DNA of 64,000 nucleotides from Otis tarda (taxonomy: Eukaryota > Chordata > Aves > Otidiformes > Otididae), in assembly GCA_026413225.1 (NCBI GenBank), contig CM048575.1, positions 5,174,001 to 5,238,000 on the forward strand, written 5' to 3'. Made by a program: the position numbers and the translations under genes. The notes beneath the pieces are model-generated. The model was not told the DNA's origin and did not search any database. It saw nothing but the letters and a program-made list of their open reading frames with translations. Numbering within the stretch: the first letter of the stretch is position 1; every line of letters starts with the position of its first letter. Below are positions 34,601-46,245 of the stretch, in pieces.

Positions 34601-37600
34601 TAGTTGAGAAAAAAAAATCAGCATAAGCATGCTGTCAAAACTTTAGTGGGAATTTCAGCACAGTCGCTCAGAGAGAGTCCTGCTAGTCCCCTGTTTGGGC
34701 ATATTTTTGCTGTTTAGTGGGACACAACTTGCTAGCATTGTTTATTTTGACTTCAGAGAGCTTTGGCTTAGGGCCAGGGTCTCTCATAGATAGACTCTTA
34801 AAATGATGCAGTTTCATTTTCCAGTTCCCAGGACTTTGTGGACCCTGCTGCGTATCGTTCAAAGCCTGTCTGTGTGCTGTCCTTGGCACTGGTGTGCAGG
34901 TTGTTGACCTTACATTTATACCATCCACTCGCTTGTGGGAACTCCCAAGCTGTGGCATTATTACTGTTGCAAAAGGAGTTTGCAGAGCCAGGAGATACTA
35001 AATAAAACCACCTCCACCCACTCTGTGCTGCCTCCTTTCTAGGCAGAGCTGTGAGTTTTCCACCAGAAGGCTTTTTAAACAAACAGTTTTTCATTCTTCT
35101 GCTGAGGGAGGCCAGAAGGGCTGAGCAGAGGCAGCGGGAGATGAGGTTTGCATCTCCTTGCTCCACTGAGCAGGAAAGGCGTACAGATTAATATATCGAT
35201 ATCCAGGTGTACGGCCTGCTCTGAATCAACAGGCTGCACCAGGTTAGTGAAAACCATTTGTTTTTTCAGTTAGTTAAACTGGTTTTATCTAGAAATCTGA
35301 ACTGTTCTAAGAAATGCTCACTTCAGTCTCGTTTGCTTACCCCAAAGGCTGATTATCTATCTTTTGTAAAACAGACAGATAAATGCAGTCAAGTCCTTGG
35401 TGGCAGGAATAAGCTGTTTAGGGTGTGGGTATATCCTGGGTGTTGTCATGCAGTTTTGCTTTTGTTTGCAGGCAAAACAAACTCAAACCTGAAGTGACGA
35501 CTGAAATGATACGGTCCTCCAGCGTAATGGTTTCAAACAAGGCTTCAATCTTATCAGAACCAAAGTTTGGACTAAGAGATACTATTGTTAAATCTCGCCT
35601 TGTACAAATGGAGGATTCCTACACAGACATCCAGCACTTCAGGTAACGATCATTCCTGAGAAGAATGTATTTTTGCGGGGAGTAAGTTAGCTAGCGTAAG
35701 CTGTCCGAATAACTCATGTTCGTTATTTAAGCTAGTATCCCTGCAAATAGGAAATCTTGTAGAAAAGTATGATCCGTCCTTTCCAGAGCAGCTTTTTATC
35801 CTTGTTTAAGCACTAGCAGAGAAGCATTTCATTCACGTCTCTGTCAAGGCTTGCCTCGTGGTTCTTGTTGAGCAAATGGCCTTTTTGAAATGACTTTTTG
35901 GTGTACTTCTTTTAGACCGTGTCTGGAAATGCCTCAATTGTGTGCACCTCTGGCCTTCTCTCTCACAGCTTCTTCACAGCTTCTGTTCATTACTTACCCA
36001 TTTGGTTGTTCCAAGAAGCTCGTAAGAGTTTGGGGAAAATGTATAATTAGGACCAAAACTTTACTGTGGTTGAAATCCTTTTATGCAAGTCATTCTATGA
36101 ATTTATCATTTAAAACTGCTACTGCAGAGCTCTAGTATTCTTTTTTTTTTTTTTTTTTTTTACTACTTTCTGTAAAAATGTGTATCCTTCTGTAACGTGT
36201 CTGTAGAGATGCTACTGTAATTAAATAATTTTAGGAATTTAAACTTTGTCACGTTTTCCTAATTCCCCCCTGGAAACATGTTACTCCTAAATAGTTATAT
36301 GTAGAATTGAGTATATAGGTATTTCCGTCAGCTCTACAAATTGCAGCTCTGGGATTTAGTTAATTTCTTTGCAGGTTTTTCGTTGGGACATACAATGTGA
36401 ACGGTCAGTCACCCAGAGAGAGCCTTCAGCCTTGGCTGAGGTGCGATGCCGAGCCTCCAGACATTTACTGCGTGGGGTGAGTGTCTCTTTCTGGCCTGTC
36501 CTTCCAAACCTGGACTGTGGGATGCTTGCCTGTGAATCTGTAGCATGAAGGTGTCCAGCCCAGACGCTGCAGCTGAGGAATGTTTGCGCTGCCTTACTCC
36601 ATCGCACAGCTTGAGAGCGTGTGTTTGCATAGCCTGAAAGGGCTGTCAGTCTGGTAGTGTCTGGAGACTCTGGCGCTGCAGTGTTACAAAATCTTTAATG
36701 CCATTCAATTTAGTACAAATAGTAACTTAGCTTTACCTTTAACATACCTCTAAAATCAGCATAACGGAATTTGAGTTTTCAGCTATAAATTTAGTGAGTA
36801 TACATTGATTTAGTTCTTTCCCAGAGGAAAGGGCTGGAGCGTTATAAACAAGTGCATGCATCCATAGATTCCTTCCTCTGACACAGTTTCCAGGAGCTTG
36901 ATCTGAGTAAAGAAGCCTTCTTTTTCAATGACACACCGAAGGAAGAAGAATGGTTTAAAGCTGTAACTGATAGTCTTCACCCAGATGCCAAATACGCAAA
37001 GGTAAATGAGGCTTTTGGGGAGGTTTGAGTGTGGAATCATTTTCCACTTGGGCCCCTTTTCCTTTCGCTTTCCGTTGTTCTCAATTGCCGGTCTTCCAGA
37101 GGCTCACTGTCTGCAGGCTTTTGCTCAGTCAGAAGTGCTCTGAACATGAAGTAGGTAGTGTTGCTATGGAGGGTGCCGGGGCAGGAGACTAGAGGTAGGC
37201 ATCCACGCATAAAGGAACCTCCTGCTATCTTTGGAAAAGAGAATAGGAAGTATCTTAGCATCTTCCGTGTCTGTCTCCGCAGTGCATGGGTGGAATGAGT
37301 TGTGAAGGCATCTTGGTAGGAATACTGCTTATGTTTTGGCTCCTGCTCCTTAGGGCTGCTTTGTCTCTCCTCACTGTTGTTGAAAGGAAGCTCCTTCCAT
37401 GGGCTGTGCCTGTGCTGTACGTTCTGCTTTGGGCTTCAGCTTCATTTACTGGGGTGTTGGTCCCTGGCTCCCTCCTGCGCTGTGCAGCTGGAGTGCCTGC
37501 GTACTGTGAGCCCAGCTGGTCCGTTGGATGAGCCTGGAACTCTCTTTTTCTTCATCTGCGTTTTGGTAACTCGTGTTCTGGACTGGGGAGCGATGTGCCT

Positions 37601-40600
37601 TCTCTCATCAAACCCCTCCCGTTCCGGTATTTAATGGAACAGAATCTGTTTTTCAGGTGAAACTTGTGCGGCTCGTGGGAATCATGCTTCTGTTGTATGT
37701 GAAAGCAGACCTTGCTTTGAACATCTCTGAGGTGGAGATTGAGACTGTGGGAACTGGAATCATGGGGAGGATGGTAAGAACGGCAACTGTGCGTGAGAAG
37801 AGGTGAAATTTAGAAGAGCCCTGGAGAGCTCCTCTCCTTAGGTGTCGTGGTTATTCCTCCAGCTAAGGGGTGCAGCTGCCTTTAGAAGCACATAGTCCCG
37901 TCCCTGCGCCAGCTCAGGGCGTTGCTTGAGGGAATTGCCATGTGCTTGCAAAGGCTCAAAGGCCTTGAAGGAGAATTTTCTCTGAAGGCTTTTTTTTTTT
38001 TTTTTTTTCCCCTGATTGCTGTACTGGGCTGTGTGGGGCCTTGCTCTCATGTGTTTTGATGCTGGCTGTGATTTTGCCCAAACCAAATTACACAAGGTAA
38101 CATGAGCAGAAGAAACACGTCTCTCCAGATTAGTTTTCCTGAGGAGGACTTACTGCCCTCTTGTCATTCCACAGCATTGGAGTGGAGTCAGGGCCCTTTG
38201 AATGTAGTTTCTGTGAACATTTATCTATAACTTGACAAAAGGTATTTTTGACCAGCTAAGCCATGTGCTTCCTCCATTTACAATTTTTTTATAGTTTGTG
38301 TTGAAAGATCCAGTTTGTTGCTAAACAGGTTTCAGGACTTGCTGAAGTAGCTGACCAGCTCTCTTACTGAGTTTAATTTCCTTCTGTATGAGCTAATTCC
38401 TGAATTACAAACTGAGTTCCGTGTGCCTGCTTGCTGTGTTGGGTTGCCGTGTGCAACCCCCACATGACTTACTGACTTGAATTCATGAAGTAGTTATCAC
38501 CAATTGGTGTTTTCAGCCTTTTCCTTCCTCTGGAATTAAATGGTCTGCCTCAGTGTCTTCTGGCTTGTCCACTGCTTATAACTTGTTTGGGGATTCATCT
38601 GTTGTGGAGAAAGTTCTGACCAACGTCTTTGTCTTTATTTTTCAGGGTAACAAAGGTGGTGTTGCCATAAGGTTTAAATTCCATAACACTAGCGTGTGCA
38701 TTGTGAATTCTCACCTTGCAGCTCACACGGAGGAATATGAGCGGAGGAACCAGGATTTCAAAGATATCTGCTCTCGAATGCAATTCTACCAGCCGGATCC
38801 AAATTTGCCCCCTCTCACTATTGGCAAACACGAGTACGCTTCCCATCTGAACCTTGTGAACCACTGCACGTGGCGAGGAAGAACCTTAAGAACGTACTGG
38901 GGTGCGAGGGATGTGAGAAGGGGTGCCCGGTGATCTAATTATCAGCCTGGAAGGGCCAGAAGTGCTTTACCATAACGCTGGTTTGGAGAGTGGTCACCTA
39001 TACAGTTCTGATAAGTCACTTGCCTTCTCCTGCTCTTCCAGGCCTTTTTTTTTATTTTCAAGCATGAAGTGGGAATGGGGCAATAATATGCATCGATTTC
39101 CCCAGTGGGTTGTGGGATTTATTCAGCATGGAATATTAAAAACACCGGATACTAAGAGTTAGTGACAAACATGCAGAACAGGAATTAAAAACAGCAAAGG
39201 TAGAAAATGTAGCTTCTCTTTCCAGCTTTTACTCTTACTTGTTCTCTGATGGAGACACAGAGCAGACACAGCATCTGTTTGATCGTGTCGAGATTAGGAG
39301 AGCTCACGCTTGCATCGAAAGGTTTAAGGTGCCGCTGCGGAGCTGTGCTTCCCGCTCGCAGCCAGCTTGCCTTCTGGACATCTGTAGGCCTCTGTGCAGA
39401 CTGCTGGTCTACGTTCTCTTTCAGTGTGATCTTATGGTTGGGTGACCTCAACTATCGGCTGGATGACCTGGATGTGGCAAAAGTGAAGCAGCTTGTGGAT
39501 GAGAAAGCGTTTCTAGAGCTTTGCCAGTATGACCAGGTACTGATGTCTCGCCTACCTGCAGGTGGTGCTGAGGGTGCAGGTTACAAACTGCACACGTTCT
39601 CCTCAGCCTTCTCCCTGCTGAACATCTCCCTTTCAGCTCTTATGGGAAGTGTGCTTGAGCTTATTTAAATTTTGTGTGTGTGTGTTGTTTTCTTTTGTAG
39701 CTGAAGAGGCAAATGAATGCAAATGCCGTCTTTGAAGGCTTTATGGAGGGAGATATTTCTTTCCAGCCAACATACAAATATGATGCTGGCTGTGATGACT
39801 GGGACACAAGGTACAGTGGTTGCCTCGCATGTGATGCTACCAATGGCTAGTGTTATCACTGAAGGAAGTAAAAACAAAGCTGAAAAGAATTGCAGATCTA
39901 ATGGTTATAAATAGGAACCGTTCTGAGATTATTGCTGTTCCTCTCCCTTGGGTTCAAAATCCATCTCCAGCTTACTCACAGTTTACGTCTATCTATGTTG
40001 CTTTTCTTCCATTGCTACTTGTCAGATATTCCTAATCTTTTTCCCAGGAATAATCTATTGAGTTTCCTCTTAGTTAGGGTGTACAAAATAAGGAATCATT
40101 TTAGTTTCATTCTTTTGGTTTGGTTTCATTTGGTTGGGTTTTTTTCCCACGCAAAATTTTTAGGATCTTTTATTTGCTGATATCTGCTATACCTACTCAG
40201 TTCAGACATTTTCCTGCAAGAACCATCATTCGTGATGGTTCTGATCCAGTGCCTGATCTGTTCTTAGTAAACTGGGAACGTTGGCTTCAAGCGTGGGAAT
40301 GAAATCTGTGCAGCAGTCAGTGGAAAAAGAAAATTAAAATGTTAACTTTAAATGTAGAGCCTGAGTTCTTCTTATTCATGATTCTTATGGTCAGAAGTGT
40401 CTCTGAGTATTACTTTGTATGTTAAGTGTATCAAAAGAACAAAACAAATAATTACATCTTCGAAGAAGTAGAAAGTGAAGCATGATATCGAGATACCTAA
40501 TAGTAGACGATCAAACTTTTTATTACTACTCTAAGAAACTCTGGAAAACAAAACTTTGATCGAGAACTAAGTCCAGGCCTTGTCAGGAAAGCAGTCTTTG

Positions 40601-43600
40601 GGAGAGCAGTGTTCTGCCTTGTGTTGTTAACTCCTCCTGAACTGTGCCTGAAAACTGGAATTTTTACCTCCGTTTTAGCGAGAAGTGTCGTGTTCCAGCG
40701 TGGTGTGATCGGATACTCTGGAAAGGACAGAACATTGCTCAGCTGAGCTATCGCAGCCATATGGCTTTGAAGATCAGTGATCATAAGCCAGTTAGCTCTG
40801 TGTTTGATATCGGGGTAAGTACATCGGGGCTGAAGGGGATAACTGCTGACCTCGTCTTCTGTGTGGGGACAGAGGGAAGGAGGAGGGAGGATCTCCTGCT
40901 GATTTCCCCTCCTCCTGCTTTTATGGCACCCACAGAGAACAATAGCTTAAAAGGTGGGCTAGATAAGATACTGAGATAGGACTGTTGTTCCGGGTAAGCT
41001 AGGGTTGTGTTACGTGATTCTTCAGTTAAGTAGAATAATGCATGAATTTCTGTAGCTGTTTTTTCAGAAGTGTTCTTTTATCTTTTTTTTTCTTATTTTC
41101 CTAATAATTTTAACAGAAACTTGCAGTGCAGGAATGCTGCATCATTGACACCACAGTAGTACTGACTGGGTCACTCGTTTCCTCGTTATGGCAAGGTCCT
41201 TTATTGCTGGATCCTGAGAAGATCTTGCAGTGTTAGTGCTCCAAGTGCTCTGTTCATTACAAGTGTTGTATTTGCTAGTGTGCTGCTAAAATCAAATCAC
41301 TTCAGAGCTTTCCAGCTGTGTTACAGCTCTCCTGCAGAGGCACAGTAAATGCCAGTTGCTGTAGTGTGCGTCTTTTCCAGGTGAAGGTTGTGAACGAGGA
41401 GCTCTACCGAAAAGCCTTTGAGGAAATAGTCCGCTCCCTGGATAAGCTGGAGAATGCCAACATTCCCTCGGTGACCCTCTCCCGGAGAGAGGTAGGGTGT
41501 GTTCCTGTGCTGTGAGTTGCTGGAGAAGCTGAGGAACCCTAGACCCCAGAAGTGTGTTGCAGCAGAAGTGCCTTAGATGGCTTCTAGACCCTGGGGTCTG
41601 GTTCCAAAAAAGTAGAATATTTTGAATTCCAGCTGTTCTCTGTTTACAAGGCCTAGAAATACTTGTTTCTGTTTAGATGCCGGTAAATTCCATTCACAGT
41701 ACCAGGCTGAAATGTAGGCTGTGTTACTCTCTGAGGTGGGGACAGAGAGTGTAAAAGGGTAGTTTGTGCCCTTGCTCTGACTCGTTTGAAACATAAAATG
41801 TAAAATCTGAAGGATTTGGAGAAGGTCACAAAACAGCATTTGCTTTGTGTGTTGCAGACTAAAAAAGATAAGCAAATGAGACATTTGAGGCCACAGCTAT
41901 CTTGTGCTCAAGCTTCATTGAGGCTGTTTGAGGGGAGCATTTGTTTTAAAGGGCCCACTGATGCAAACGACTTTAGCATACAGAGTAAGCAAATGTAATC
42001 CTGGAAGAGAGGGGGTGCAGGAGCAAGAGGGTTAATCTGGGTATGTTGCTGCTTAATGATTAAACCACAGGATGGGAATTGCTGCTGGTGCTTGCCAAGG
42101 TGGAATTGGCTGATGATGTTGACTGACATTTGTTTCTAGTTCCATTTTGAGGATGTTAAATACATGCAGCTGCAGGTAGAGGAGTTTACAATCTGCAACG
42201 GGCAAGTGCCCTGCCAGTTTGAATTTATCAGCAAACCAGATGAGGAAACGTACTGCAAGGAGTGGCTGATCGCTAATCCCAGTAAGGGCTTTCTGCTACC
42301 AGGTGAGCTCCTTGTTCATCTCATGTTAATGAGCTAAAATTGTCACCTTCTGGCTTAGCTCTCTCTGCTGTTTTGAGAATGCTATGCCTGTTTGCAGGCT
42401 TATTGGTCTAATACCTTTTTTTTTTTCTTCTTTAACTGAGTACGGGGTTATTTTATCCTCTTTTGGCAGATGCTGAGGTCACAATTGAGTTGGAGGTGTT
42501 TGTTAATAAATCAACAGCTACACGCTTAAACTCCGGAGAGGAAAAACTTGAAGATATCTTGGTCTTACATCTTAACAGGGGGAAGGATTATTTTCTATCT
42601 GTAACAGGCAACTACTTGCCAAGTTGCTTTGGGTCTCCCATTCATACGCTGTGTTACATGAGGGAACCGATCCAGGACATGTCAGCAGAATCCATTCAGA
42701 AACTTGTGAGTTAAAGACAAGATTCCCTTCTGAAACCCACAAGAACCATTAAAATGAGATGTTAATGCTGTTCATTGCTAAAGAGCCTTCTTCCACTTCC
42801 CTGGTCCATACTCTGAGAATGTTGATATAGCTTGTGCTTTCCAGTGCACCATCTTCACATCTTGCATTAGTTCTTCACGTGGATGAACCAACGCATTAAA
42901 TGCCTGCACAGTTAAATAAGGTGTGCGGCTTCTAAATGTAGATCTTTTCCCCGGAGCCTTTGGCTTTCTCCACAGCGAGTGGAGATGTGTGTGCATATGT
43001 GAGGCTTGATGTAACACTTCCACAGAGCAGAGTGTATGTGAAGTGTGTTTATAAGAGCAGTTTGTTTCTTCTTTCTGGACTTTTGATATAAATGTGCCTG
43101 TTGTACTGGTCTCGTATGAAGACTGGTGGGTGAAACTGTACAGTTTCTTAACAACTCTAAATTCTAACATATAAGCTCTGTGAAGCATTTTTGCAGAGTT
43201 GAATAAGAACTTGGCTAGCTACTTTTTCATTTTTTTTTCCCCCTCTTTCCTCTTCCCCTCCCTTCCTCCCTCAGACCCTGATGCCACTCGGAATAAGTGA
43301 TGATGTTGTTGAAGCTGAAAAGCCTATGGACATTCCAAAAGAGCTGTGGATGATGGTGGATCACTTGTACCGCAATGCTTCCCAGCAGGTTGGCAGTGTT
43401 TGTAAACACAAAATAATTTGTTTGTGTTAGGTTTAGTTTTGAAGAAGATACTAGTAATGGCAGTTATTGCTAACTGTGGATGTTTGGCCAATGGTAAAGA
43501 GAGATAAAGGACATCTGTAGTAAGTGATCCCAGGACCCTGGGTTTCACTGTTTCGTGATGGTGACCTTGTCTGTGTGTGGCATGCATCAGCAGCTGTCCT

Positions 43601-45185
43601 TCTGCGTTGCTCTCTACTGCAGTGCCACAGCCTTGCTAGGGGAGGATTTGTGGTGATAACTGCCAATTTGGAGAGATTTTTCCAGCCAGATTATAATGAC
43701 ATTGCTCTATTTAATCAAATAACTTTTATTTTCCTTGAGACTGACTAATGGTCTGCTTTGCAGGAGGACCTGTTTCAGCAACCAGGCCTCAGATCCGAAT
43801 TTGAGCAAATACGAGATTGTTTGGACAAAGGAATGCATGATACCCTCCGTATCCTTTTAGACTGGTCGCTGGTGAGGCTCGCTATGCTTTAGTGATCAAA
43901 GCAGAAAAAGATTTTCTCAGTCTTCTGTGCTCCGCTGTGGCTTTTGAATTACCGTCTCTCATCTCGGGGTAGCTGAGATCTGCAGTTCCTCGCTGTGCCT
44001 AGTGATCGGTACCAACGCCTCTGCTCAGTCCTTGCGGTGTTGATGAATGGTTGCTGATGAATTATGTAAGTGTCTGCCTGCCAGGAGCAGACTCCTTGCT
44101 GTTTGGAGTCGAGTGATTTAACTCAAAGCCGTGAACAATAGGAGGAGTTCTTAGAGACCTAAGCAAAGATTAACATTTCAGCAGAAATACGGCCAAAGCT
44201 GTGCTTGCCTCTTCCTTAACAGTCCTTTGGATCAGTTGGCAGCAACCACTCGGTAGCAGAAGCCCTGCTGCTCTTCCTGGAAAGCCTGCCGGAGCCTGTC
44301 ATCTGCTACAGGTTCTACAGCAGCTGCTTGGAGAACGCCAGCAACTACCCACTGAGCAACCAGGTATTGCTGCCTTCACTGGGAGGCTGTTTCTGTAATT
44401 CTGGAGGGAGGGGAGGCAAACCGTTCTATGCCAGGCCAGTAACAGGATTTTGCCTTCAAAAATGTAATCATCTGATAATAGAAAGGATCTAGAACTGGTC
44501 CTTCTTGGTTATTAGGAGTTGTTAATATTTGCAAGCAGGGTGATGTTGGTAGTAGATAAAGCTGCTAAGCCATTGCCATGTCTTCAGTATAAATGTTGGG
44601 TTTTTTTTTCCCTCTCCTCAGATTATCTCTAAGCTGCCAGCATGCCATAAAAATGTATTTGAATATCTAATGGCATTTCTACGAGAACTACTGAAAAATT
44701 CAGGGAAGAACCATTTGGATGTGAATATTCTTGGTAAGGCGAGCAAAATAACCATTCTGTTCAAAGGGGTTTGTATAACAAAACAGATTTCTCCAAAGTG
44801 AGTGCAGTCATGGCCTCTGCTGCTTTGAAGAATCATTGCAGTAGCCTGGAAAAAGTTGTAAAGTGATCCAGAGATGCGGGGGTCATCAACTTTATCTTAC
44901 CCCATTCTGAAGCCAGGCACTCTCTCACTTTGACTGGCTGGGGCTGGTGGGACTACTCTTGGTGTCCTGCTGCTGCTGTCCTCTTCTTGTGTGTGTGTGT
45001 GTGTGTGTGTGGCTTTTTAAAAAATTTTATTAATTTTTAAAATTATTTTCCCCAATGCAGCTAGTATATTTGGTGGCTTGTTACTGCGCCCTCCCCCCGG
45101 ACATCCTACACCCGCCATAACTGAGAAGAGGAAAGCTCAGCAATTTATCCACCAGTTCCTCTTGAAAGAAGACCATTTGCCATGA
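28668..45185 (+). CDS. INPP5B: INPP5B, type II inositol polyphosphate 5-phosphatase (22 exons, 864 aa long form)
   Basis: Exons: 28668-28724, 28812-28891, 29265-29362, 29756-29785, 30231-30341, 33995-34088, 35472-35642, 36375-36476, 36887-37001, 37657-37773, 38646-38833, 39425-39536, 39701-39810, 40679-40814, 41381-41491, 42140-42302, 42470-42705, 43275-43388, 43764-43848, 44236-44363, 44622-44733 and 45061-45185. The sum is 2595 nt and phases close. Domains: N-terminal PH (about 1-125), linker, 5-phosphatase (about 210-505) with [38 protein letters not shown] and SDHKPV signatures, ASH (about 510-675), and a RhoGAP-like domain (about 680-864). The enzyme removes the 5-phosphate of PtdIns(4,5)P2 and related lipids on Golgi, endosomal and ciliary membranes and is the paralogue of OCRL. 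The start is the MDQSVAIQE of mammalian orthologues. Oddities: two U12-type introns, an internal promoter that skips the PH domain, and a C-terminus (KEDHLP) without the CaaX box of mammals. Confidence 0.97.
28725..28811 (+). other. INPP5B: INPP5B intron 1, U12-type (minor spliceosome), 87 nt
   Basis: The 5' splice site is GTATCCTTTG, the U12 consensus. TTCCTTGAC at 28791-28799 matches the U12 branch site, and AG follows 13 nt after the branch A. There is no polypyrimidine tract. Splicing joins ...SCRI to AVQGVL..., as in mammalian INPP5B (CVIAVQGVL). The intron is a multiple of three with no stop, so unspliced mRNA would carry 29 extra residues in frame inside the PH domain. Confidence 0.9.
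30535..30562 (+). CDS. INPP5B: INPP5B alternative first coding exon (short form, 748 aa)
   Basis: ATG in a good context, then eight codons (MSAGGQPRR), then a phase-1 donor GAG|GTGAGT. This phase matches the exon at 33995, which the long form also enters in phase 1. The joined start [15 protein letters not shown] is comparable with the MSAAAGSRE stretch I recall in human INPP5B, where it is embedded in a longer product. The protein would keep the phosphatase, ASH and RhoGAP-like domains and drop the PH domain. Confidence 0.7.
30598..30655 (+). repeat. GGGACC hexamer array just after the INPP5B alternative exon
   Basis: Degenerate tandem (GGGACC)n with several GGG runs spaced by 3 nt, lying 35-95 nt inside the intron that follows the alternative first exon. 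It meets the usual G-quadruplex pattern of four G3 runs with short loops. Confidence 0.8.
30841..30865 (+). repeat. (ACCCC)5 simple repeat
   Basis: Five perfect ACCCC units after a C-rich stretch in INPP5B intron 5, at the downstream edge of the internal CpG island. Confidence 0.9.
30901..33994 (+). other. INPP5B intron 5, 3' part, no gene
   Basis: GC falls sharply after about 31.0 kb. There are poly-A/T runs at about 31097-31108 and 31460-31482. The stretch 32.17-32.45 kb is AT-rich with several CTAAT/ATTAG homeobox-like cores and reads like a conserved non-coding element, but I cannot test conservation. No exon fits the INPP5B frame or any other gene. Confidence 0.5.
36139..36162 (+). repeat. 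Poly(T) tract in INPP5B intron 7
   Basis: About 24 uninterrupted T residues; no retroposon body is recognised beside it. A similar run of about 20 T lies at 37989-38008. Confidence 0.85.
43849..44235 (+). other. INPP5B: INPP5B intron 19, U12-type, 387 nt
   Basis: The 5' splice site GTATCCTTTT and the branch site TTCCTTAAC (44212-44220) match the U12 consensus exactly. The frame requires the AG at 44234-44235. The nearer AG at 44221-44222, two nt from the branch A, would break the frame. Using the distal AG gives [14 protein letters not shown], matching mammalian [14 protein letters not shown]. Confidence 0.92.
44989..45010 (+). repeat. (GT)11 microsatellite
   Basis: Eleven perfect GT units in the last INPP5B intron, 50 nt upstream of the final exon. 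A shorter (GT)6 run occurs at about 39674-39685 before exon 13. Confidence 0.95.
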
Positions 45186-45476
45186 ATTTTAGATGCAGCT
45201 AATATGATTTTTAGACATCAAATTACTGTAAAAATATATATTTTTTTTTGTACAGTATACTGTCTTTTTTATTGATATCACAGTATTTTATACAATTTAT
45301 TGCTCTTGAAGGCACGTATCAGGCACTTTGAGTCAGGTGTCACTGTTTAAGCTGTAATGTATATCAAAGTTCTAAATAAGCTGTATGTAGACAAGTAAAA
45401 GTATAAGAGCTGATATTTACACTGTATTTTATTTAACTAGTATTAAAACTCAGAATTTTTATGTCCTCGTTATTTA

Positions 45477-45482
45477 AATAAA
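45477..45482 (+). terminator. INPP5B: INPP5B polyadenylation signal
   Basis: AATAAA followed by an A run and a GTGTGTTTTT downstream element, about 290 nt after the INPP5B stop codon in a strongly AT-rich 3' UTR. The composition turns GC-rich within 80 nt, where the MTF1 promoter begins. Confidence 0.85.
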
Positions 45483-45559
45483 AAAAAAATCTCGGTGTGT
45501 TTTTCCAGCCTATCTGCCCGTTTTCGCTGTTGGCTGCCTTAGCGTCTTGGTTTTGTCTC

Positions 45560-46245
45560 CCGCTGCGCTCCGGCACCGCCACCCCCATTTCCTCTCCCCG
45601 CCCCCCCCGGGGCCGGTAACGCGCCTCGCCGCGCTCGGGGCCGGTTTCACGGTGTGCGACCGCGGGGGCGCGCAGCGGCCCCAACGGCCGCTCGGCGCCG
45701 CGGCTGAGTGCGCAGGCGCGGCCCCGCGCCCGCCTCTTCCCGCCAGGCGCCGCGGTGGGCGAGGCGCTCCCGTCGGGCCGTGCGCGGCCGGAAGCGGAAG
45801 TGAGTGCGCTGGTAATCATGGTGCCGCTGGGGTGGGGAAGGAGCCGCCGCCGCTGCCGGGAGCTCGGTGAGAGCGGCGGGGCCGGCTGGAGGGCGGTGGG
45901 GCTGCGCCTCCGTGCCCGGGCCGGGGGGCGGCGCGGTCCCGCGCAGGCCCTGGCAGCGGCTTCTCGGTGGGGCGGGGCGGGGCGGCAGCTCGGGGCCCGG
46001 CCGGGCGGGCGTAGCGCGGAGGGAGGGAACGCCTTCCCCGGCCCGCGGGGCGGGGGCCGCGGCGCTCGGCCTGGCCCCGGCGCCTCCGCCTGCCCGGTGG
46101 CCAGGCGGGCGGGGCCGCGGGGAAACTGCCCGGCCGCGCGGCGCTGTGCCTGCTGGCGGAGCGGGGCCCGGCCCGGCCTGGCCTGAGGGGGGCAGAGGCG
46201 CCTGACCTCCCCCCCCCACCCCCGGCGCCCGTCCTTCTGTTGCAG
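45560..46245 (+). promoter_or_regulatory. MTF1: MTF1 CpG-island promoter, non-coding exon 1 and intron 1
   Basis: The CpG island begins under 100 nt after the INPP5B poly(A) signal. A donor at 45867 (GCTCG|GTGAGA) ends a non-coding first exon, and an acceptor at 46244-46245 opens the exon with the start codon. GGAAG ETS-like cores occur at 45789-45799. Two motifs matching the metal-response core TGCRCNC on the minus strand lie at 45668-45674 and 45708-45714. There is no TATA box. The transcription start is probably near 45.75-45.80 kb but is not fixed by sequence. Confidence 0.7.

Noticed and set aside
44221-44222. Nearest AG as acceptor for INPP5B exon 20
   Set aside because: It breaks the reading frame and is too close to the branch adenosine; the AG at 44234-44235 restores the conserved sequence.
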